DNA of 64,000 bases from NCBI GenBank assembly GCA_013365325.1, contig JABVXV010000109.1:1-64000 (forward strand), in the 5' to 3' direction. This DNA comes from Dipetalonema caudispina (Eukaryota > Nematoda > Chromadorea > Rhabditida > Onchocercidae). Below are positions 1 to 15,354 of the stretch, one piece after another. Numbering within the stretch: position 1 is the stretch's first letter; every line of letters starts with the position of its first letter. The position numbers and the translations under genes are program-made. The notes beneath the pieces are model-generated. The model had not been told where the DNA came from. It saw only the letters and a program-made list of their open reading frames with translations, and ran no database searches.

Positions 1-2570
1 GAATCAGATGTAGACTTAATTATTAAATGAAAAATATTAAATTCGAATTTGATTTATCAAATTACCAAATTGCTAAGAAATTTTAGGAAATATATTCCTT
101 TCGAAACTTCTTTTCTTTTAGAAATTTAAAACTGCAAAATTTGTGAGATACAAATAAGCTTCAGCATAAAATGAAGTACACTAAAGTTGAGTGTTTAAAG
201 AGCATAAAATATAATACGCCTAATCAGAGATAGCTCTTTCCTTCTTTTTCTTATCCCTGAGGCCAATTATTTCTATTCAACTTGTTTATCAACACATCTG
301 GCTGAATAAATGACCAGAAGACGGAAAATTAGACTATAACAGCAGCAATTATTTTTTTTAATTCGACTAAGAACTATTCACAATTACAGTCTTTGCATTT
401 GTTACTGACTACATGAGCAAATTAGGCCCGGTTAAGATTACGAATAGTTCTTAGTGTTGAATAGGTGCCGGTGCCTTTTCATCACATTAGCATTTCTGTG
501 ACTCCAATTGTGATTTTTTGGTGCAAATGATATTTGAAATAATAATCAAAAAAATTCTTTACAATCAACTTTATCATTAATTATATGATTGAGTTAAAAG
601 GACTACACATCGTTATCCGGAGGATTTACCGAAGTTAAACCGATTAGCAGTAAAATGGATTAGCAAAAAAATAAAACAGTTTTTTTGATTTAGCTAAATC
701 CTTTATTAAAATTCGAACTATTGATAATGATTGGCAAGTTTACGAAAGATTTATTTATTTCTTTTCCGCTCGAATAAAAAATTATTTTATGAATCGGAGA
801 ATAAAGACAGCTATGTAATCAAGCTTGTACTTTTCACTATATAAAAATATTTCCATCGAAACACACATACACACACATCAGTTAAGATTTAATTTTCCTT
901 AACTATTTTATATTTCATTTTCAAATTAGAGTAAAAGTTTCAAACATTCCTGATCAATGAAATATTTAAAATATTTGCTATGTATGTTATTTGCTGTTCA
1001 ACTTGGCTAAATTATTTTCATGTCCATTCTTTTGAGTAACTATGTTCTGATGCTAGAATCCATCCTGACTACTTGAAATTTAAACTTTATACCTTCAGAA
1101 ATTTAATGTAAACAAAAACTTCTTGGAACAATTAGCCAGACACATTGAATCTATTTCAGTAGAAATAGTTCTCATAAGAAAAAAGCAAAAACATTTTTTG
1201 CTTTTCATGAAGAGAGAACTGATGAAAGATATCAATTTCAGAGGTTGGCAGTACTTTGTTGCAAAAAGTCAGAAAAGAAAGTTTAACAATAGGAGGCCTT
1301 CTTTTTTTCGAAAAAAAAAAGTGGAAACTTTCTTGAAAGAAAAAAGAATGACGCCATAAAAAATTATTCATTTCCGGTGTTTAATTTTTGTAAATTAAAA
1401 TTATCGATCGACTCTTGCTAACTTAAAATCTTTATGGCAAAAATGTTGTAGTAAGCCAGAAAGATTTCTGCAATTACTCTATGTAATTTTTCCAAATAAA
1501 ATTTTAATTTTTTTTTTTTTTTTTGTTGAATTCCTAAACAAATGGGCACTGAAAACCAAAGATTAGTGATCTAAAAACTTGACACAATGTCTTAGTCAAG
1601 TTATTTCGCAACACTTTTTTCAACATTTTGTGAAATGATTTCAAAAAAAAAAAAAAGCAGCCAACGACTGTATTATATCTGCCATTAAAATAGTTCATGA
1701 TTGAAACGATTTTAAATGATAATAGTTGAATTGATAAATGATAATTATTGTCAGTAATAAATTTGAAAAATTGAAAGAAGAGCAGGAAATAAATGGCTTG
1801 TACATTTTTTTTTTTTTTAAAGATTAATAAATCTATGAGAAATAAAAAAAAATATATTTTGATAGCCGAACTTGACTTCTTCCTCCATTCTCGATATTCT
1901 TCCAAATTGTAAATCTTTTCTCTCATTACTTAACATAGCTGTGAAATTAATACTAATCAATACTCTGTAACTCGAATTATTAATTAAAATATCGAAACTA
2001 AAGATATTGAGAAATTGAGAATTCTATTGAAAAAAAAATTGCTTTTTGAAGCCAAAAACTATATATATTTGGATGGTCTGAAAATTCTTTTTCTTTTTTA
2101 ATTTTCCATCTCTTTCATGCTTCCCATTCCTTTTCAAATTTTAAATCTAAATTCATTTCTTTAAAAATATATCATGCGAAGTGAATGTAAATAAGAGAAT
2201 GTAATTAACTACGAATAATTACAACCTAAAAGATTTCGGCTCAAAATTTATAACAAGTTCGAATTTTTAGATGTAAAAAATGAAAATAAAAATTTATTTG
2301 AAAAAACTGAAGTCTTGAGAAATGCAAGTAAAATAACTGGTGATAAAATGTTAACAAACTGATTAAAATAATGCATCAGTGCTCAGCAATTAACAAGTAG
2401 GATTCGTATTTATTTGTATGATTAAATTGTAAATCGTCAGACAAACAAAGTAAATCCCTAAATTAAGTATTACTTTGGTATGAAATTTAAAAAGAAATAC
2501 GAACGAAATTTCCGTTTTATTTTAAGGGACACTGATTTAATCAAATTAGACTATTGTTAAGTTTATGCCT

Positions 2571-2640
2571 ATCAATAAAATATCAATAAAATGTATAAAA
2601 TATCAATAAAATGTAACTATAAAATATCAATAAAATGTAA
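2571..2640. repeat. Short tandem repeat, unit like ATATCAATAAAATGTA
   Basis: The core ATCAATAAAATGTA or a close variant recurs about four times, separated by a few bases. It is a degenerate minisatellite. No coding potential. Confidence 0.7.
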
Positions 2641-5086
2641 ACATTACATTTCAAATGATTTTTATCTTGATCGAAAAACTAGGTAAAATAACAAAAATTA
2701 AAGTTTGCGACAGATTTCAACCTAGAGAACTTTATGATAAAAATATAGGTTAAGTTAACTTCAGAAATTAGTAATTAAAAATTGACATAAAAAAAAGGAA
2801 TTACCTGTTTTAATAATGAATTACCACGTAAGTGATGAAATAAAGCTAGCGATGATGATTCAGCCATAATAATACGTTTGTGAATTAAAATGACAAATTA
2901 TTCCATCGAATTAAATTAAACGACTTTTTTTTCCATTTAATTCCAAATTGTTATCGATGCTGAAAAATGGAGAAGAAGCAGAAGTGAGAAAAATGAAATG
3001 AAATGATGCAATGGTAGTATATTAGTTAGTTGGATTCATTTAATAATAAATAAAAAAGCGGAAAAGTGAAAAGGAATCATGGCAGTCTATCATTGCTATA
3101 AGTTGTGACAACTGAACTGCTTGATCTAATTGTATGGATGAAATGAGATGACATTCCTGCACAGAAGGTTGGCCTTTTCATTAATGGAAGAATGAACTTT
3201 TAAGTGGAAAATTTTAAAGAATTAAAATGTAGCATTTATGGATTAACTTAAATATTCAATCTGATTAACGATAGAATTTTGCTGCAGATTAACTTTTCGC
3301 GCTCAAATTTCGATTAAGATTTCAAATTTGTAATTTGAATTTCTTAAATTCGAGTACTTTAAAAAACAGAAATTTCTGTATTTCAAGAAAAAGGAAATGA
3401 ATTTTAAAGAAAATTTTAGATGAATTTAAATTTAAATATTTTAAATGAAGAAAATTATCTGAAGGATAAAAGTGCTGAGGAAAGTGATATTATTACAAAT
3501 TCAAGCCCTATTAACACTAACATTAATTAATTAGGCAAGAAGTTATACTTGTTGCTTAAAAAGTTAATTTTGTTCCAGCAAATTAGGTGATATGTGATAT
3601 AATGAAATATGTTGCAGGATTAATTATAGCAGAAAATCAACATTTGGTTTACATGGAATTTTACTAAAACTATAAAAGCTTATTGTTATAGCATCCTTAA
3701 TAGTATCAATAACAGTTTATCGGTACAGTTTTAATTACTGCCTAACTGATAGCTTTTTTATTAATGAGAAAATAATGTGTTATTTCAGCTTTATGAAGAA
3801 TGATAGCTATTTGTATTTGAAAAATAAATATTACATAAATAAAACTTATCGAGGATAAACGTTGCTTAATTTGTTATTCAATTATTGTTATTATTACTAT
3901 TTTTTCCGTTAACATTGTTCAATTATAGGAAGAATGATGAAAATTATCATCTAATTTTTGGAAGAAAATTAATTATCTAATATATGAAAAATGAGAAATC
4001 CGTACATTTTGCAATTTTTGATCTATTTTATACAAGTTTAATAATTTGTTCATTACTATAGGCTGTAGGCTGTAAAAATTTCCCGTTGCAGCGAAATTTA
4101 GCTTATAGCATACGAAATATAAAGTAAAGCTTATTAGCCTATGCCATTATATTACCTATCACACAGTACATCGATGGATACGATTTAAATATTGATTTCA
4201 ATCGATTTATTTTTAGTTCAAATATTTAATTTTTTTAGCAATTAAAGTTAACTCAGGATTAATGAAACAAAGAAAATAAGTGAAGTTACAATTTAAATGG
4301 AAATATAAATAGGAAAATAAAAACTAATAATCATGTCAATAAATTAGACGAAACAAATAAGTAATTTGAAAATAATTAAAGCAGAAAAATTAATTTCACA
4401 ACAAAGAAGTAGCTGAATAAGTGACAAAAAACTCATAATATATGCAAAAAAATAAGTTAAGTTGGAAGTAAGAAATAAATACTTAAGCGAACATTTAGTT
4501 TTTTGATTAAAAAAATCCAAAAAGTGAAAACAAACTTAATTTTTTAATTTTTCGCAATATTAGCATACATCATCTTTGGACGAATCAAAATTAAGTTAGA
4601 AATATCCAAATTTACGTACTCCATTAAAATGATATCAATAATAATTTCAAATAAGTCATTAATAAATCCAAGTAACTTTTTCCTAAGGTATTTTTAAAGC
4701 AGATAATTATTATTTACTATTTATTTGTTTATTATTTACTGACTGAAAATAATGAATATTAAGTTATTTGCAATAAATTTGGCAACATTATGATAAGTAA
4801 ATATTAAAAATAAACTTTAATGTATTATGAATTGTAGAAGCATTATATTTCTTAATCATTTAAGTTCAGTCTCAAATACCTTACTATTAGATACTTTTTA
4901 TTACTTAGTCTATGAAGTGATGAGAATATAGTGGCAATCTATCAAATCAATCATCTTATAGAAAATTAATCCATCATATGCAAAAAACTTTGATAAGCAT
5001 TTGTCGAACTTCTAAAATTCCATAAAGCTTATCTTATTTGCATATATAGCAACAAATTACTCATTCATTCTTCAAATTTAAAATGT

Positions 5087-5115
5087 ATATCTATCTATCT
5101 ATATATATATATATG
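5087..5115. repeat. ATCT / AT microsatellite
   Basis: Several ATCT units run directly into an alternating AT tract. Simple sequence repeat. Confidence 0.8.
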
Positions 5116-6186
5116 TTTGTTTTGATTTTAGTAATTCATAAAAATAGCATAAAAATTTGAAAGTATTTTCGATAAGTAAAAAATTGCGTATTTTTTTTTT
5201 CTTTTTTTTGGTTTTATTATTAACTAAAAAATTGTAAAAAAAGGTTCACATCAGAAAGTATGCATGTCATTCAACATAGACAGAATACATTAATTTCGCT
5301 TTGTTGCATTTTAGTAAAATGTATTATTGCTAGCACAAGCAATTAACATTACATTTCTCATCAAAGAGAAAATTTGTTAGCTTTTAATTTTGAAAGTAAA
5401 TACATTGCACAATTGCATCAATTTAAAAATACAAATAAAATACAAATACAATTACTTGAAATCATAAATTATAATTGATTGAAATATCAATTATTAACTA
5501 ATTACAATCAATAATTGGCATTTTTCAATCTAGAAGAATATGGCATTTTTAATAGCAAGCATTAAATTTTAGAGCTGAGAAAAAATTGGATTAAAATGAA
5601 TATGGATGACTTTGTAATTAGTGTTTTCTCGGAAATATTTCAATGAAATGAATTGTGCTGTCCAATATTTTTCTAACTTCTAATTAATTATTCAATTTGC
5701 AACTGAAATAAAACGGTGCTATTTCAACGAGATAATAGTTATTGCGAGATTTATATAGTATGAGATGAAGAAATAAGGCTAAATTAAACTATTAATTTGA
5801 TAAAATTTATGAATAATTTTTCAAAATTCTAATTTTCATAGAAAAAAATGAAATAAGATATGAAAATTTCCAGGATTTTTCAAATAAAGAAATAACTGCA
5901 ATCTATTTGGAAGTAAACAGTATTGAAGAGAAAATGGAATCGATGGTTTATAATCATTCAGGCGAATTCATATATCACCGTAAGTGTATTTAGCTCATTG
6001 CACCAGTCAATAGCTAATTTAGCATTGAAGCATTCTAAAAATTGAAATATCAGATAGTGATGACTAAAGATGTATCAATATGAAAGGATGAACAAATGAA
6101 TCTATCTGATGGACAGGTAAGTCAATCGTTTATAAAACGGATCTAACCATAATATAAATTGATATGTAAATTGTAAGCACTTATAT

Positions 6187-6253
6187 CAACATCATCATCA
6201 ACATCATCATCATCATAATCATCATCATCATCATCTTCATCAATCATCATCAT
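6187..6253. repeat. ATC (CAT) trinucleotide microsatellite
   Basis: About twenty ATC units with a few interruptions. It is followed within 60 bases by a pyrimidine stretch and then by long purine-only tracts. Confidence 0.9.
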
Positions 6254-6305
6254 TGTTGTAGTGCATTTCTTTTTTCTCTCTTTTAATTCTCTTCTTTCCT
6301 CTCTT

Positions 6306-6800
6306 TGAAAAGAAAAAAAAAAAAAAAGAAAAGAAAGGAAGGAAGAAAGATGTTTTTATCTGAATGCTATTATAAATTGTAATTCTAACAATGAAATTTA
6401 CAGAAGAAGAAGAAGAAGAAGAAGGAAAGAAGAATGAAAAAAAAAAAGTGGAAAAAGAAAGAAAAAAAAAAAAGAATGAACGGGAAAAGATTAAAAGAGG
6501 AAAAAAGTAATTTTTTAATTTTAGATTAAGGGAAAGCTTTGAAATATTAAATTAAAAGTTCTTAAAAGAAATATAAAATAATGATGGAAGTTTTTAAATC
6601 ACCAAATGTCTGAACAATATTAATCATTTCAGTATGAAATATAACACTTACATAATGCTTTTGCATGCATTTCCTTGAAATTGATCGAATTTTGTGTGCA
6701 ATCTTTCAAATAATAAATTCGCAAATTTTCTCCCAATGGATTAAAAAGAAAGAAAAAGAAAAAAAAAAAAAAAAAAAAAAACGAAAAAAAAAGTGAGAAG
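6306..6800. repeat. Purine-rich low-complexity block with GAA repeat
   Basis: Three purine-dominated stretches (about 6306-6350, 6402-6510 and 6744-6810) carry GAA/GAAG repeats and long poly-A runs. GAA repeats with purine/pyrimidine strand asymmetry can adopt triplex or other unusual structures; that is general knowledge and not shown here. Confidence 0.75.
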
Positions 6801-9800
6801 AGAAAAGAAAAGCAGAAATGCTTGCGTAATTAACTTTAAAAAATTAAAAATGACGGCATGCATTACAAATGGTGTTGAAATCATATATCATTCCTTTAAT
6901 ATAATAAAAAAAAAATGAATCCTTATTCTGATGAACTTGGTGACAATTTATTTTTCTTTTGTGTTTTTCCATTTTCATAAAATTTCTATTTTAACAACAA
7001 ATATACATTTCAGAGTTAGCTAATCCTTTACTTGTTTTGAAATATGGCCTCTTACTGATCCATTACTTAGCTAGGAAGTTGCATTGTTACTATCAAATTT
7101 ATTCTTTCATGGCTATCATGTCAATTAGTTATTTATTTGATTGCTTCATAACTTATTTATTAATTTTAATTGAAAATTTTAAAAGTAAAACTTCAAAATA
7201 TGTTTGCTATTGGTTTGTAGAATAATTCTTTTTAAAAAATATCTACAGATGAAATGAGTAAGTCGGTTGCTTTTAAAAAATTACAATCATTACCGAGAAA
7301 AAATTAAGCAGAATTCTAGAAAATTTTCAATTTTGAAATTTTTTTCAAGATTTAGAGTTTTGAATTTTACGAAATAAAATCAATTTTTCAAAAAGTTTTA
7401 CATTAAAAGTATACATCCAATTATTTCTCATCCCTTCTTTTAAAATCTTTCCGTTGGATCAAAATTGGAAAAATAAAACTAAACGAAATTAAGAAATGAA
7501 AAGGTCTTTTACAGTAAATGATATGAATTTCAAAGTTCTTGTAGAAAAATAAATAAGAAGAATGGTTTACTGTAGATTAAAATGAATTTATTTGGGGAAA
7601 AAAATCTTAGATTATACCATTTGATTGCTATTATCTATTTGAACATATTAATAATAAGTTAATATATATTGTCACTTTTCAGTATACTGAAGTTGAGATT
7701 TCAGTAAACATACTATCGAAAATACTGTACTCAGAAAATTTCAAAATTCTAAATTCTTCCCGATACTCAATTTGCCATTGTAATAGAAAGATTTAAATAT
7801 TTCACTCTTGTAAACCTAAATTTACTTGAAATTTTCATTAGTTTTAATTTGAATTTCGGAAAATTTCAAAAAAGAAAAGAATGGATTTGAGGATATCCAA
7901 TTGGCGAAATCGATAATTCTTAACGAGAGGAGAAAGAATAGAAATTCCGATTTTCATAGTAGAAAAACTGATCCCTTGAATAGCTCTTTCAAATTTGATT
8001 TATTTCAAAAAATTATCAATTCTGTATTAAATTTTAAAAATCAATGAAAGAAAGAATAAATAAAAAAAAGAAAAAAAAACATTGCTTTTAGTTTGTAAAG
8101 ATTCATGAAGTATTGAAAGTATAAAATGCCTTAGGGTTGATGGATAATCCATCCTAAGCTATTGTGTACTTTTGGCATACATTTGTTTGAGATTTTTTTT
8201 TTTTTTTTGTAATAGTTTCAGTAATATAATAAAAGCGTTGATATACACTTTTTTTTTTTCTTTTAAAACTGAAAACATAGTAAAAAGTCCGATAATTTTC
8301 AATGCATAAAATTGCTATAGCTTTTATCGAATTGAAATTAACGTTTGTTTATATTTAATAAAAAAGTTTAATTTCATTTTAATTTTATGAAATGATTTCT
8401 TGTGATCAAATAAATTGCAGAATAAGAATAATTCAAATATTCTAAATTTAAATGTCTTAACTGTTATGAAATATTTGATAGGATTCAATGCCTAAGCTAT
8501 ATATGTTGTAAATAAATCTTTTGATGTCTATCATGATTTTCCTACTAAAATAATAGCGAAGAGAAATTAGTTAGTCAACAAATTTTAACAAAAGGCCATG
8601 TACAAAATTTACTCAAAAAAGAAAAAATTGCTTATAGAATTGTTAAAATTATAATAACACCAATTTAGGATTAAAATGAATTAAATTCAATAATTTTTAA
8701 AGAGATACTACCAAATTAAAACTTAAATTTCTAAAACAAAAATACCAATAAGTAAACAAATCAACATCAAAAATCCGTTTAAATAATAAGCCAATTGGAG
8801 AATAATCTGTAAACTCTTATCACATCATTCCTCATTAATTGGGAATAAAATAAAACGTTTTATGATATTTCTATGAACCATTAGCATTATCCATCCCATC
8901 GGCGTGTTTATTTGAAAACCTTTGACCTTATGCTATAAGCGTCCACTAGCAATAAATTTTAAATCGGCTGTATTGATCAAAAAACTGATCTTCAGTAGCA
9001 CAGTACTTTTAGGACTGTAACTGATAGTATTTATTAAATTTGACAGAGTGGGAAGTACTCTGATAATCAAAATAGCAGCATTTTTACAATTTGAAAGTAT
9101 GAAAAGCTTTACAGTATTTTGTTTATGTATGACACACACACACACAAACAGACACAACTTAAACACGTATTTAAGCTTAAATAATTAAGCTAAATTAATG
9201 TAATAATGAATAAGAAGGGATAAAAATTGATACATATGGCATGCAAAAAGATCTCCATATTCAAATTCAATGGTAATTCCTGATTTAATTAATAAATACT
9301 ATCTACAATATTTATTTACGAGAAGAAAAGCGGATATTTCAGGTTGGTAAATTTGCGCTTTCTTCATGCTCATTGTAAAAAAAAGACCACAGCTGCTTTT
9401 AGTGAATTAATCTAAGATCTAATTTACTGTTTTCTTTTCTTTTCAAATTCTTCAATAGTTTTTCACTTTACAAATTTTGCAGTTGATATCAGTGCAATAT
9501 GTGTAAGCTGAATGTAAAAAAACAAAAGAGTTTGAACAGTTTCCATAAGTATTTAAGTAATTCGATATCTTCAATGATAAAGGCAAAAAAAAATTTGCTT
9601 AAAAGTTGTCATATCAAAATGTTTTTCGATTTTATCGAAATAATGAAATCCCATTTAAGATGTGCGAATAATCTTCTTATTTTGCGACATTGGAAATTTG
9701 GATCAAATGAACGGGCAAAAATCTTCAAAAATTTTTGATTTCATCACAAATCGTTACTCATTTTACTTTTGCAAATATAATTTGACCTATTCGTTTTTAA

Positions 9801-12034
9801 CATTATCAGCCCGGTCTAAATCAATGCAACAGAAGATAATTCCAATGTATCCGGTCTAGAGTGATGCATTTTTAGATTTTGTTGAAAAATTGCTTAGCAA
9901 AATAAAAAAACTTTCTTTATCTTTGAACCTCCGTAGGGAAAAATTAGCTTCATTTTTGACTTTTTTACACGACTAGAAATGATAAAATTAGTGGAGAGGA
10001 AATGAGTATGAACCATTTGAAATGATTGTTTAAAAAAATTGAAAAATATAACAATAGTATTCACAAATTATCTCAAAAAGAAGTCATTGGTATATATTTT
10101 CGTCATTAAAATGCATTGAAATCATTTTGTTAAAATTAAATTAATTAAGATCGAAAAATAGAATGTATCAATCGATTAAATTTTTTATTATGCTAAATTT
10201 ATTTTTACACCTTATGATGCAAATTTATTAAAGATAGATGATAGAGATGAATTTGGGGCAAGATTTCCTTTATCATTGGCCAAACTATGATTAAAAAATT
10301 GCCAATAAATGCATTTGGTTGTCCATTACTCAACAGTGCTATTCTAGCAAAGTATAATATTGAGGCTTATAATTCTTTTCTGAACATTTTTTATCCAGTT
10401 GTCAAATACATCCCAATCCTATAGCTGTCATGTAAAGTGAAGCCTTTTAAATAAAGAAATTTAAAAATAAATATCTGTCTCATACGATTAGGTACGGCAA
10501 ATTTAAATCCTACTCTAAAATGACAACCAAGAGTTAAATGATGAAGTCCAAAAATTAGTATTCTTTTTAGAAAAGAACCTTAGTCTATCCATGGATACAT
10601 CGTAATGGAAATTAAAAACTTGTGGATATGTATTATAAAAAGCAATCCTTATCTTTGAATAAACAAATTGAACTTTTTTAATAAGTGTGTGTCAGAAATA
10701 AAATGCTAACCATTGAAGTTGACCTATTTTGAACTTACATCATTCAGTGAAGATTGATTTGAATTTTCTAGCTTTTGCCTCGATTTTGAATATGTTAAGA
10801 TCGGTTGTCACTCAAAGGATAATAGCATGATTTGAAATTCCAGTAAAAATCTAACTAAGATATTGAATTTAAAGTTAATATTATTACTTAATTGTGCTCA
10901 ATTACTCAAGTACTCTTGAATGTCTGGGTAATATTGCTAATATAGTTTCATTCTAACAAAGAATTTTATTCTAAATCTAATCGTATGATTGCTATTTGCT
11001 TCAAACATTATTCAAATAAAAAATGGTGAAAAATGAATGGAATGAGAAAGCAGAAATGAAAAAATAATATCAGAACTGATCAATTGATTCATTTTGTTTG
11101 AATGGATCATTGAACTGATATCATTTTAATTACATAAATTATTATTCATTTTCAGAAGCAAAATTAAAAAAAAAAAAAAAAAAAATGAAAAATTATAGAT
11201 AAGAAAAGCACTCCAAACCAATACGTTTGTTCCCATAGTTGTAAATGGATGAGAAATAATAAATAGATGTCACGGATATATTTTGATAATAAATGAGTGT
11301 CTAAGGGATCGTTGATTATGCAAAGGGCACATTTTTTTTTTTTTTTGTTTTATTTTTTTGTTAAGATTCTCTATCGTTCTATCATTTGCAGCTGTTCAGT
11401 AAACAAGCAGTTTGTTACTGAAAATTGGCTAAGTTTAAATTTATGGCAATTCCTAAAATTTAGGCTTTCCGATTCCTATCCATTCAAATTAGCTTTACTA
11501 TTTCATTTTTTTTTTTTTTCTCTTCATTCCAATTAGTAAATTAACTAAAAAAGGAAGTAGTAGTAGTGTAAAAATTTGCTTAGAAAATAATTTTCATGGG
11601 AAATCTTTAAAGAATTTTCAAAAATTTTGTATAAAATCATGAAGTTTTTAAAGTTTGTATTTAATTTATTAATGAATTTCAAAACGAGGCCTTTTTCAGC
11701 AATTTTTCTATTAGGAATGAATTTACAAATTAGAAAAAGATAAAGTAATAATGGGAAGAGAATCCTGAAAAATGAACTTAAAGCCTAGAAATAAAGAAAC
11801 CAAGAAGAATATTTGAAGAAATTGTCAACTTCACACTTTCTCTAACTTTAATTAGGTTATTTCGTTCAATGAAATGGACAAGATTCTAACAAATCTTTCA
11901 CTGAATCAGTGGTGGAAAATTCGAAATTTGAAATTCCAATGACATTTTTCTAAATGCACCGAGAAAAAAAATTAATTTATCTCCTAAAATTTTAGGAATA
12001 TTTGCGCCAATTAATTCTATGTCCATTTCATTTC

Positions 12035-12094
12035 CGAAATAAGTACTGTACAACAAATTACTGTACAGTAATTTGTTGTACAGTACTTATTTCG
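12035..12094. repeat. Perfect 60-bp palindrome
   Basis: Two 30-base arms meet with no spacer between 12064 and 12065, and every base of the left arm pairs with the right arm. Pairing stops at 12034/12095. The arms include AAGTACTGTACAACAAATTA. It is far from any recognised gene. No flanking target-site duplication or transposase was seen. Confidence 0.95.
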
Positions 12095-15000
12095 TTTAAT
12101 AATAAGAGCCGTATTCCAATAGAAAAAATATTTTTGTTGTAAGACAACTACTGATGGTTTGTTTGAATTTTATAAAAAACAAAAATTTCTTCTTTACATC
12201 ATATTTTATCTTTCAATTGTGATTTTTTGATACAAAAAATGTGTCAACTTTAGAATGAAATAACTTTTCAACGAACGTTGGAAACTTATAGAAAAAGATC
12301 AATATGACAATTTTAATACTTAATTTTTATTTCCTTGAAATTTAACAGGTAGTTTATCTGTTTCATTTAAAAATACCTATTATTCAGTTTTAAATTTACT
12401 CTATTCTATTTCATTATTACATTCTAATAGAATTCTCAATTAAATTTATAATTAAATTAAATTAAATTAAGTTATCGGCAGGTTCGATTTCCTTTTTTAC
12501 TAAATTATATGTCTTTGGCTTTTTTTTTCTTTCAATTGACCGAAATATTTCAAATCAGACATTATCAGATTCTCTCAACCTTATTTCCAGATCTTATTCA
12601 AAATCTTGGCAAAAGCTTTCTTAGAACTGATCTTCTTTTTATATTCAGATATTACCTATTTGAAGATTAACAGAGATTTATCGACCATCTATTGTATCCT
12701 TCCGTTTCGGATATATATACAATAGCGATGAGAAATTATAATTCGTTTTCCTTAGGCTGTCCTCTACTTTTTCTCAGTGAATAAAATCGAAAGATTCATT
12801 TTTCGGATTTAAATAATTTGTGAATTTTATACAATGTATCTACAATGTTTAAGAAAGTATTGGATTCTTAGACGATCAGAAATTTTTTTAATTACATGTA
12901 AGTTTACTTTTTCGAATTGAATGCGAAAAATAATCTATCATATTGATGTCGCGGAAAATTTCTAAAATCATTAGATCACAAGTTTTTGGTTTTAAAACTT
13001 TAAAACAGTAATTAATTACGCTTGCTGCTTTGAGAGACATTTTCACAAGTAAATAAAAAATTTGGAAAAAGACGAAAATGTTTCATTGACGAATGATTTG
13101 GTGTAAAGTTCAATTGAAATGAAATACAGGAAAGCGGTGAGCATTTCGAAAAGGCAAAAAATCTCAATAATGGTTATGAAATGATGCTTTGACGAGTAGA
13201 TCATTGATATGCAGCACAAAAAAAGTTATGCTTAATGTAGCATAGGCATTTTAAATTTACGATTGCAAAATTTGAAAAAGAAAACCGTGGAACAATTAGG
13301 AGGGAAAAATGATAATTGTCTAGAAGGAATAGAAAAAGGAACAAAAATATCAGTGAAATTATAAAATTTTTTATCATGTTTTGGAATCCACCCGTAAACA
13401 ACTCCTAATGTAACTTAATAATTAGGTGAAATAAAATAAAGAAAGGTTAACCTTTTTTTTTTTTTTTTTGGGGGGGGAAACTATGAAAAAATCAATTTAA
13501 AAATTTTTTTTTTGATAATTTTTTTTATTGTTATAAAAATGGGATTCCTTTGAAAATAATTGCCAATTCTAAAAATATTTTATTCATTGATAGGTTAAAT
13601 TTATGATTCAGGCATAGAATTCGGTTGGCAGCTTTTCTTGGCTCATATTTGTACCTTAAATGGAATGCAATGTTTTCAGTCTAAACGGTAGTTTTCAATT
13701 TATTCAGACTACTAGAAGCTATTAACTTCTAATATTGGCCAATAAGATATTTTTCAACTACGATTCATGTTATTTTGCATATTTGAAGCAAAAATGTTTC
13801 ACAGCATTTAAATGTTAGATACATTATCATATTTAACATCAATTTTTTTTTTTTTTTTTTCCTAAATTCCTTGATCATCATAGACCACCGTAGTCGATCA
13901 CTTACGATATCGTAATTAATTATCATTTTTTCATCATTGAAAATTACCAATCATTACAATTCACTTCTTCATCGTTTTTTTCTTTTCTTTCCTTTCAAAA
14001 CCATTTCAAAAAAAAAAAAAGAAAAAAGACAAAATGTCTATTCATGGTAATATTTTTCTTGTTTGTTTGTTTCACAATATTTCGAAGTGTTCTTTTTTTC
14101 AATGTAATTTTTGGTATAAATTTGCGATGAAATGATTCATTTTACAAAAGATTCTATATGGAAAGATTTCTCATTTCATTCTCTCGCTATTTTAATTGTA
14201 ATGTGCCTTAGTGATTGGTGCGAATTCGGATTTCATTTTAAAAAAAGAAAAAAAAGGTGAAATTTTTTTTTTCTTTTTGTTAAAATAGTACAAACATTTA
14301 AGAATTACTGCAAAATCAATCTTTGTTAATATTAATATAAGTTGTAATTTACTAAGCTTTAGATTTATACAACATTAACAAAATCCGATAGTGTATTAAA
14401 GAAGTATCGGATAATTCTTTGTGTTGTCATTCGAAAGTTCTAAAATCCGTTGCTGTGATTCATACTTGCTGTTAAAAATTTAACGCACAAATAACACGAA
14501 GTTATTCGCATTTTCTATTCTTCAGGATTATTCTTTCCACTTTTTTTTTTTTTTTTTTTTTCAAATGAATTAATGTAATACAGAATGATAAATTTATTCT
14601 TGATTGAACCTGATTTCATCTTAACTTGTTTGATTACAATCACTTACATCAATTAGTTTGAAGTGGTTATTTAATTTTGTAAAAAATAAAAAAATAAAAA
14701 TAAAAACACTGAAAATTTTTTACACTTAATGACGATATTTCGGAATTCATCGATGCAATTTCTGACGAAATATTATTTTTTACAGTATTAAATGTAAAAG
14801 TCAGTTTCCTTCAATTCCTTCCTAAAATAATTAATTTTCTCGAGAATACTTTTTTAGATGAGAAATGTTAAACTTTTGATCTTTTTGATGATAATCAATT
14901 AGCTTTCTAATAGTATATTTTGCACAATGTTGAAGAACACTTAAAAAAAAAAATTAAGAAATAAATGAAAAAGGAGTTTTCATATGTTAATCAGTTAAAA

Positions 15001-15354
15001 TTTGACCATGCTAATGTTAAGTCTACCTTCGATGGAAAACATTTCCAGCCTAACGCAAAATGTATTTCTGTGGATGGCAGTAAAATAATATAACCAGCAA
15101 AAACATGTATCATTATAATTATCATAATATCTATAAATTCATCTATCAGAAGTTCGATTTCAGATCTAATGATGTAATATCAATTGATAGCTTATTTTAA
15201 AAGATTACATTTTTCTTGACAGTTTAATACATCTAAAAAGACTGCTAATAGTTTAATTAGTATAAGTCAATTTAATTTCATCTATATTTAAGTCCCAGTA
15301 TTCCGCTCACGTCATTAAATACGGTAATATTCCATTTTGATAACATTATGACAG

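Noticed and set aside
1534..1926. 130-codon minus-strand frame
   Set aside because: Built from poly-A/T runs giving Lys and Phe strings; no sign of a real protein.
12478..12500. GGTTCGATTTCC resembling a tRNA T-loop
   Set aside because: No acceptor stem, D-arm or anticodon arm could be fitted in the AT-rich flanks.
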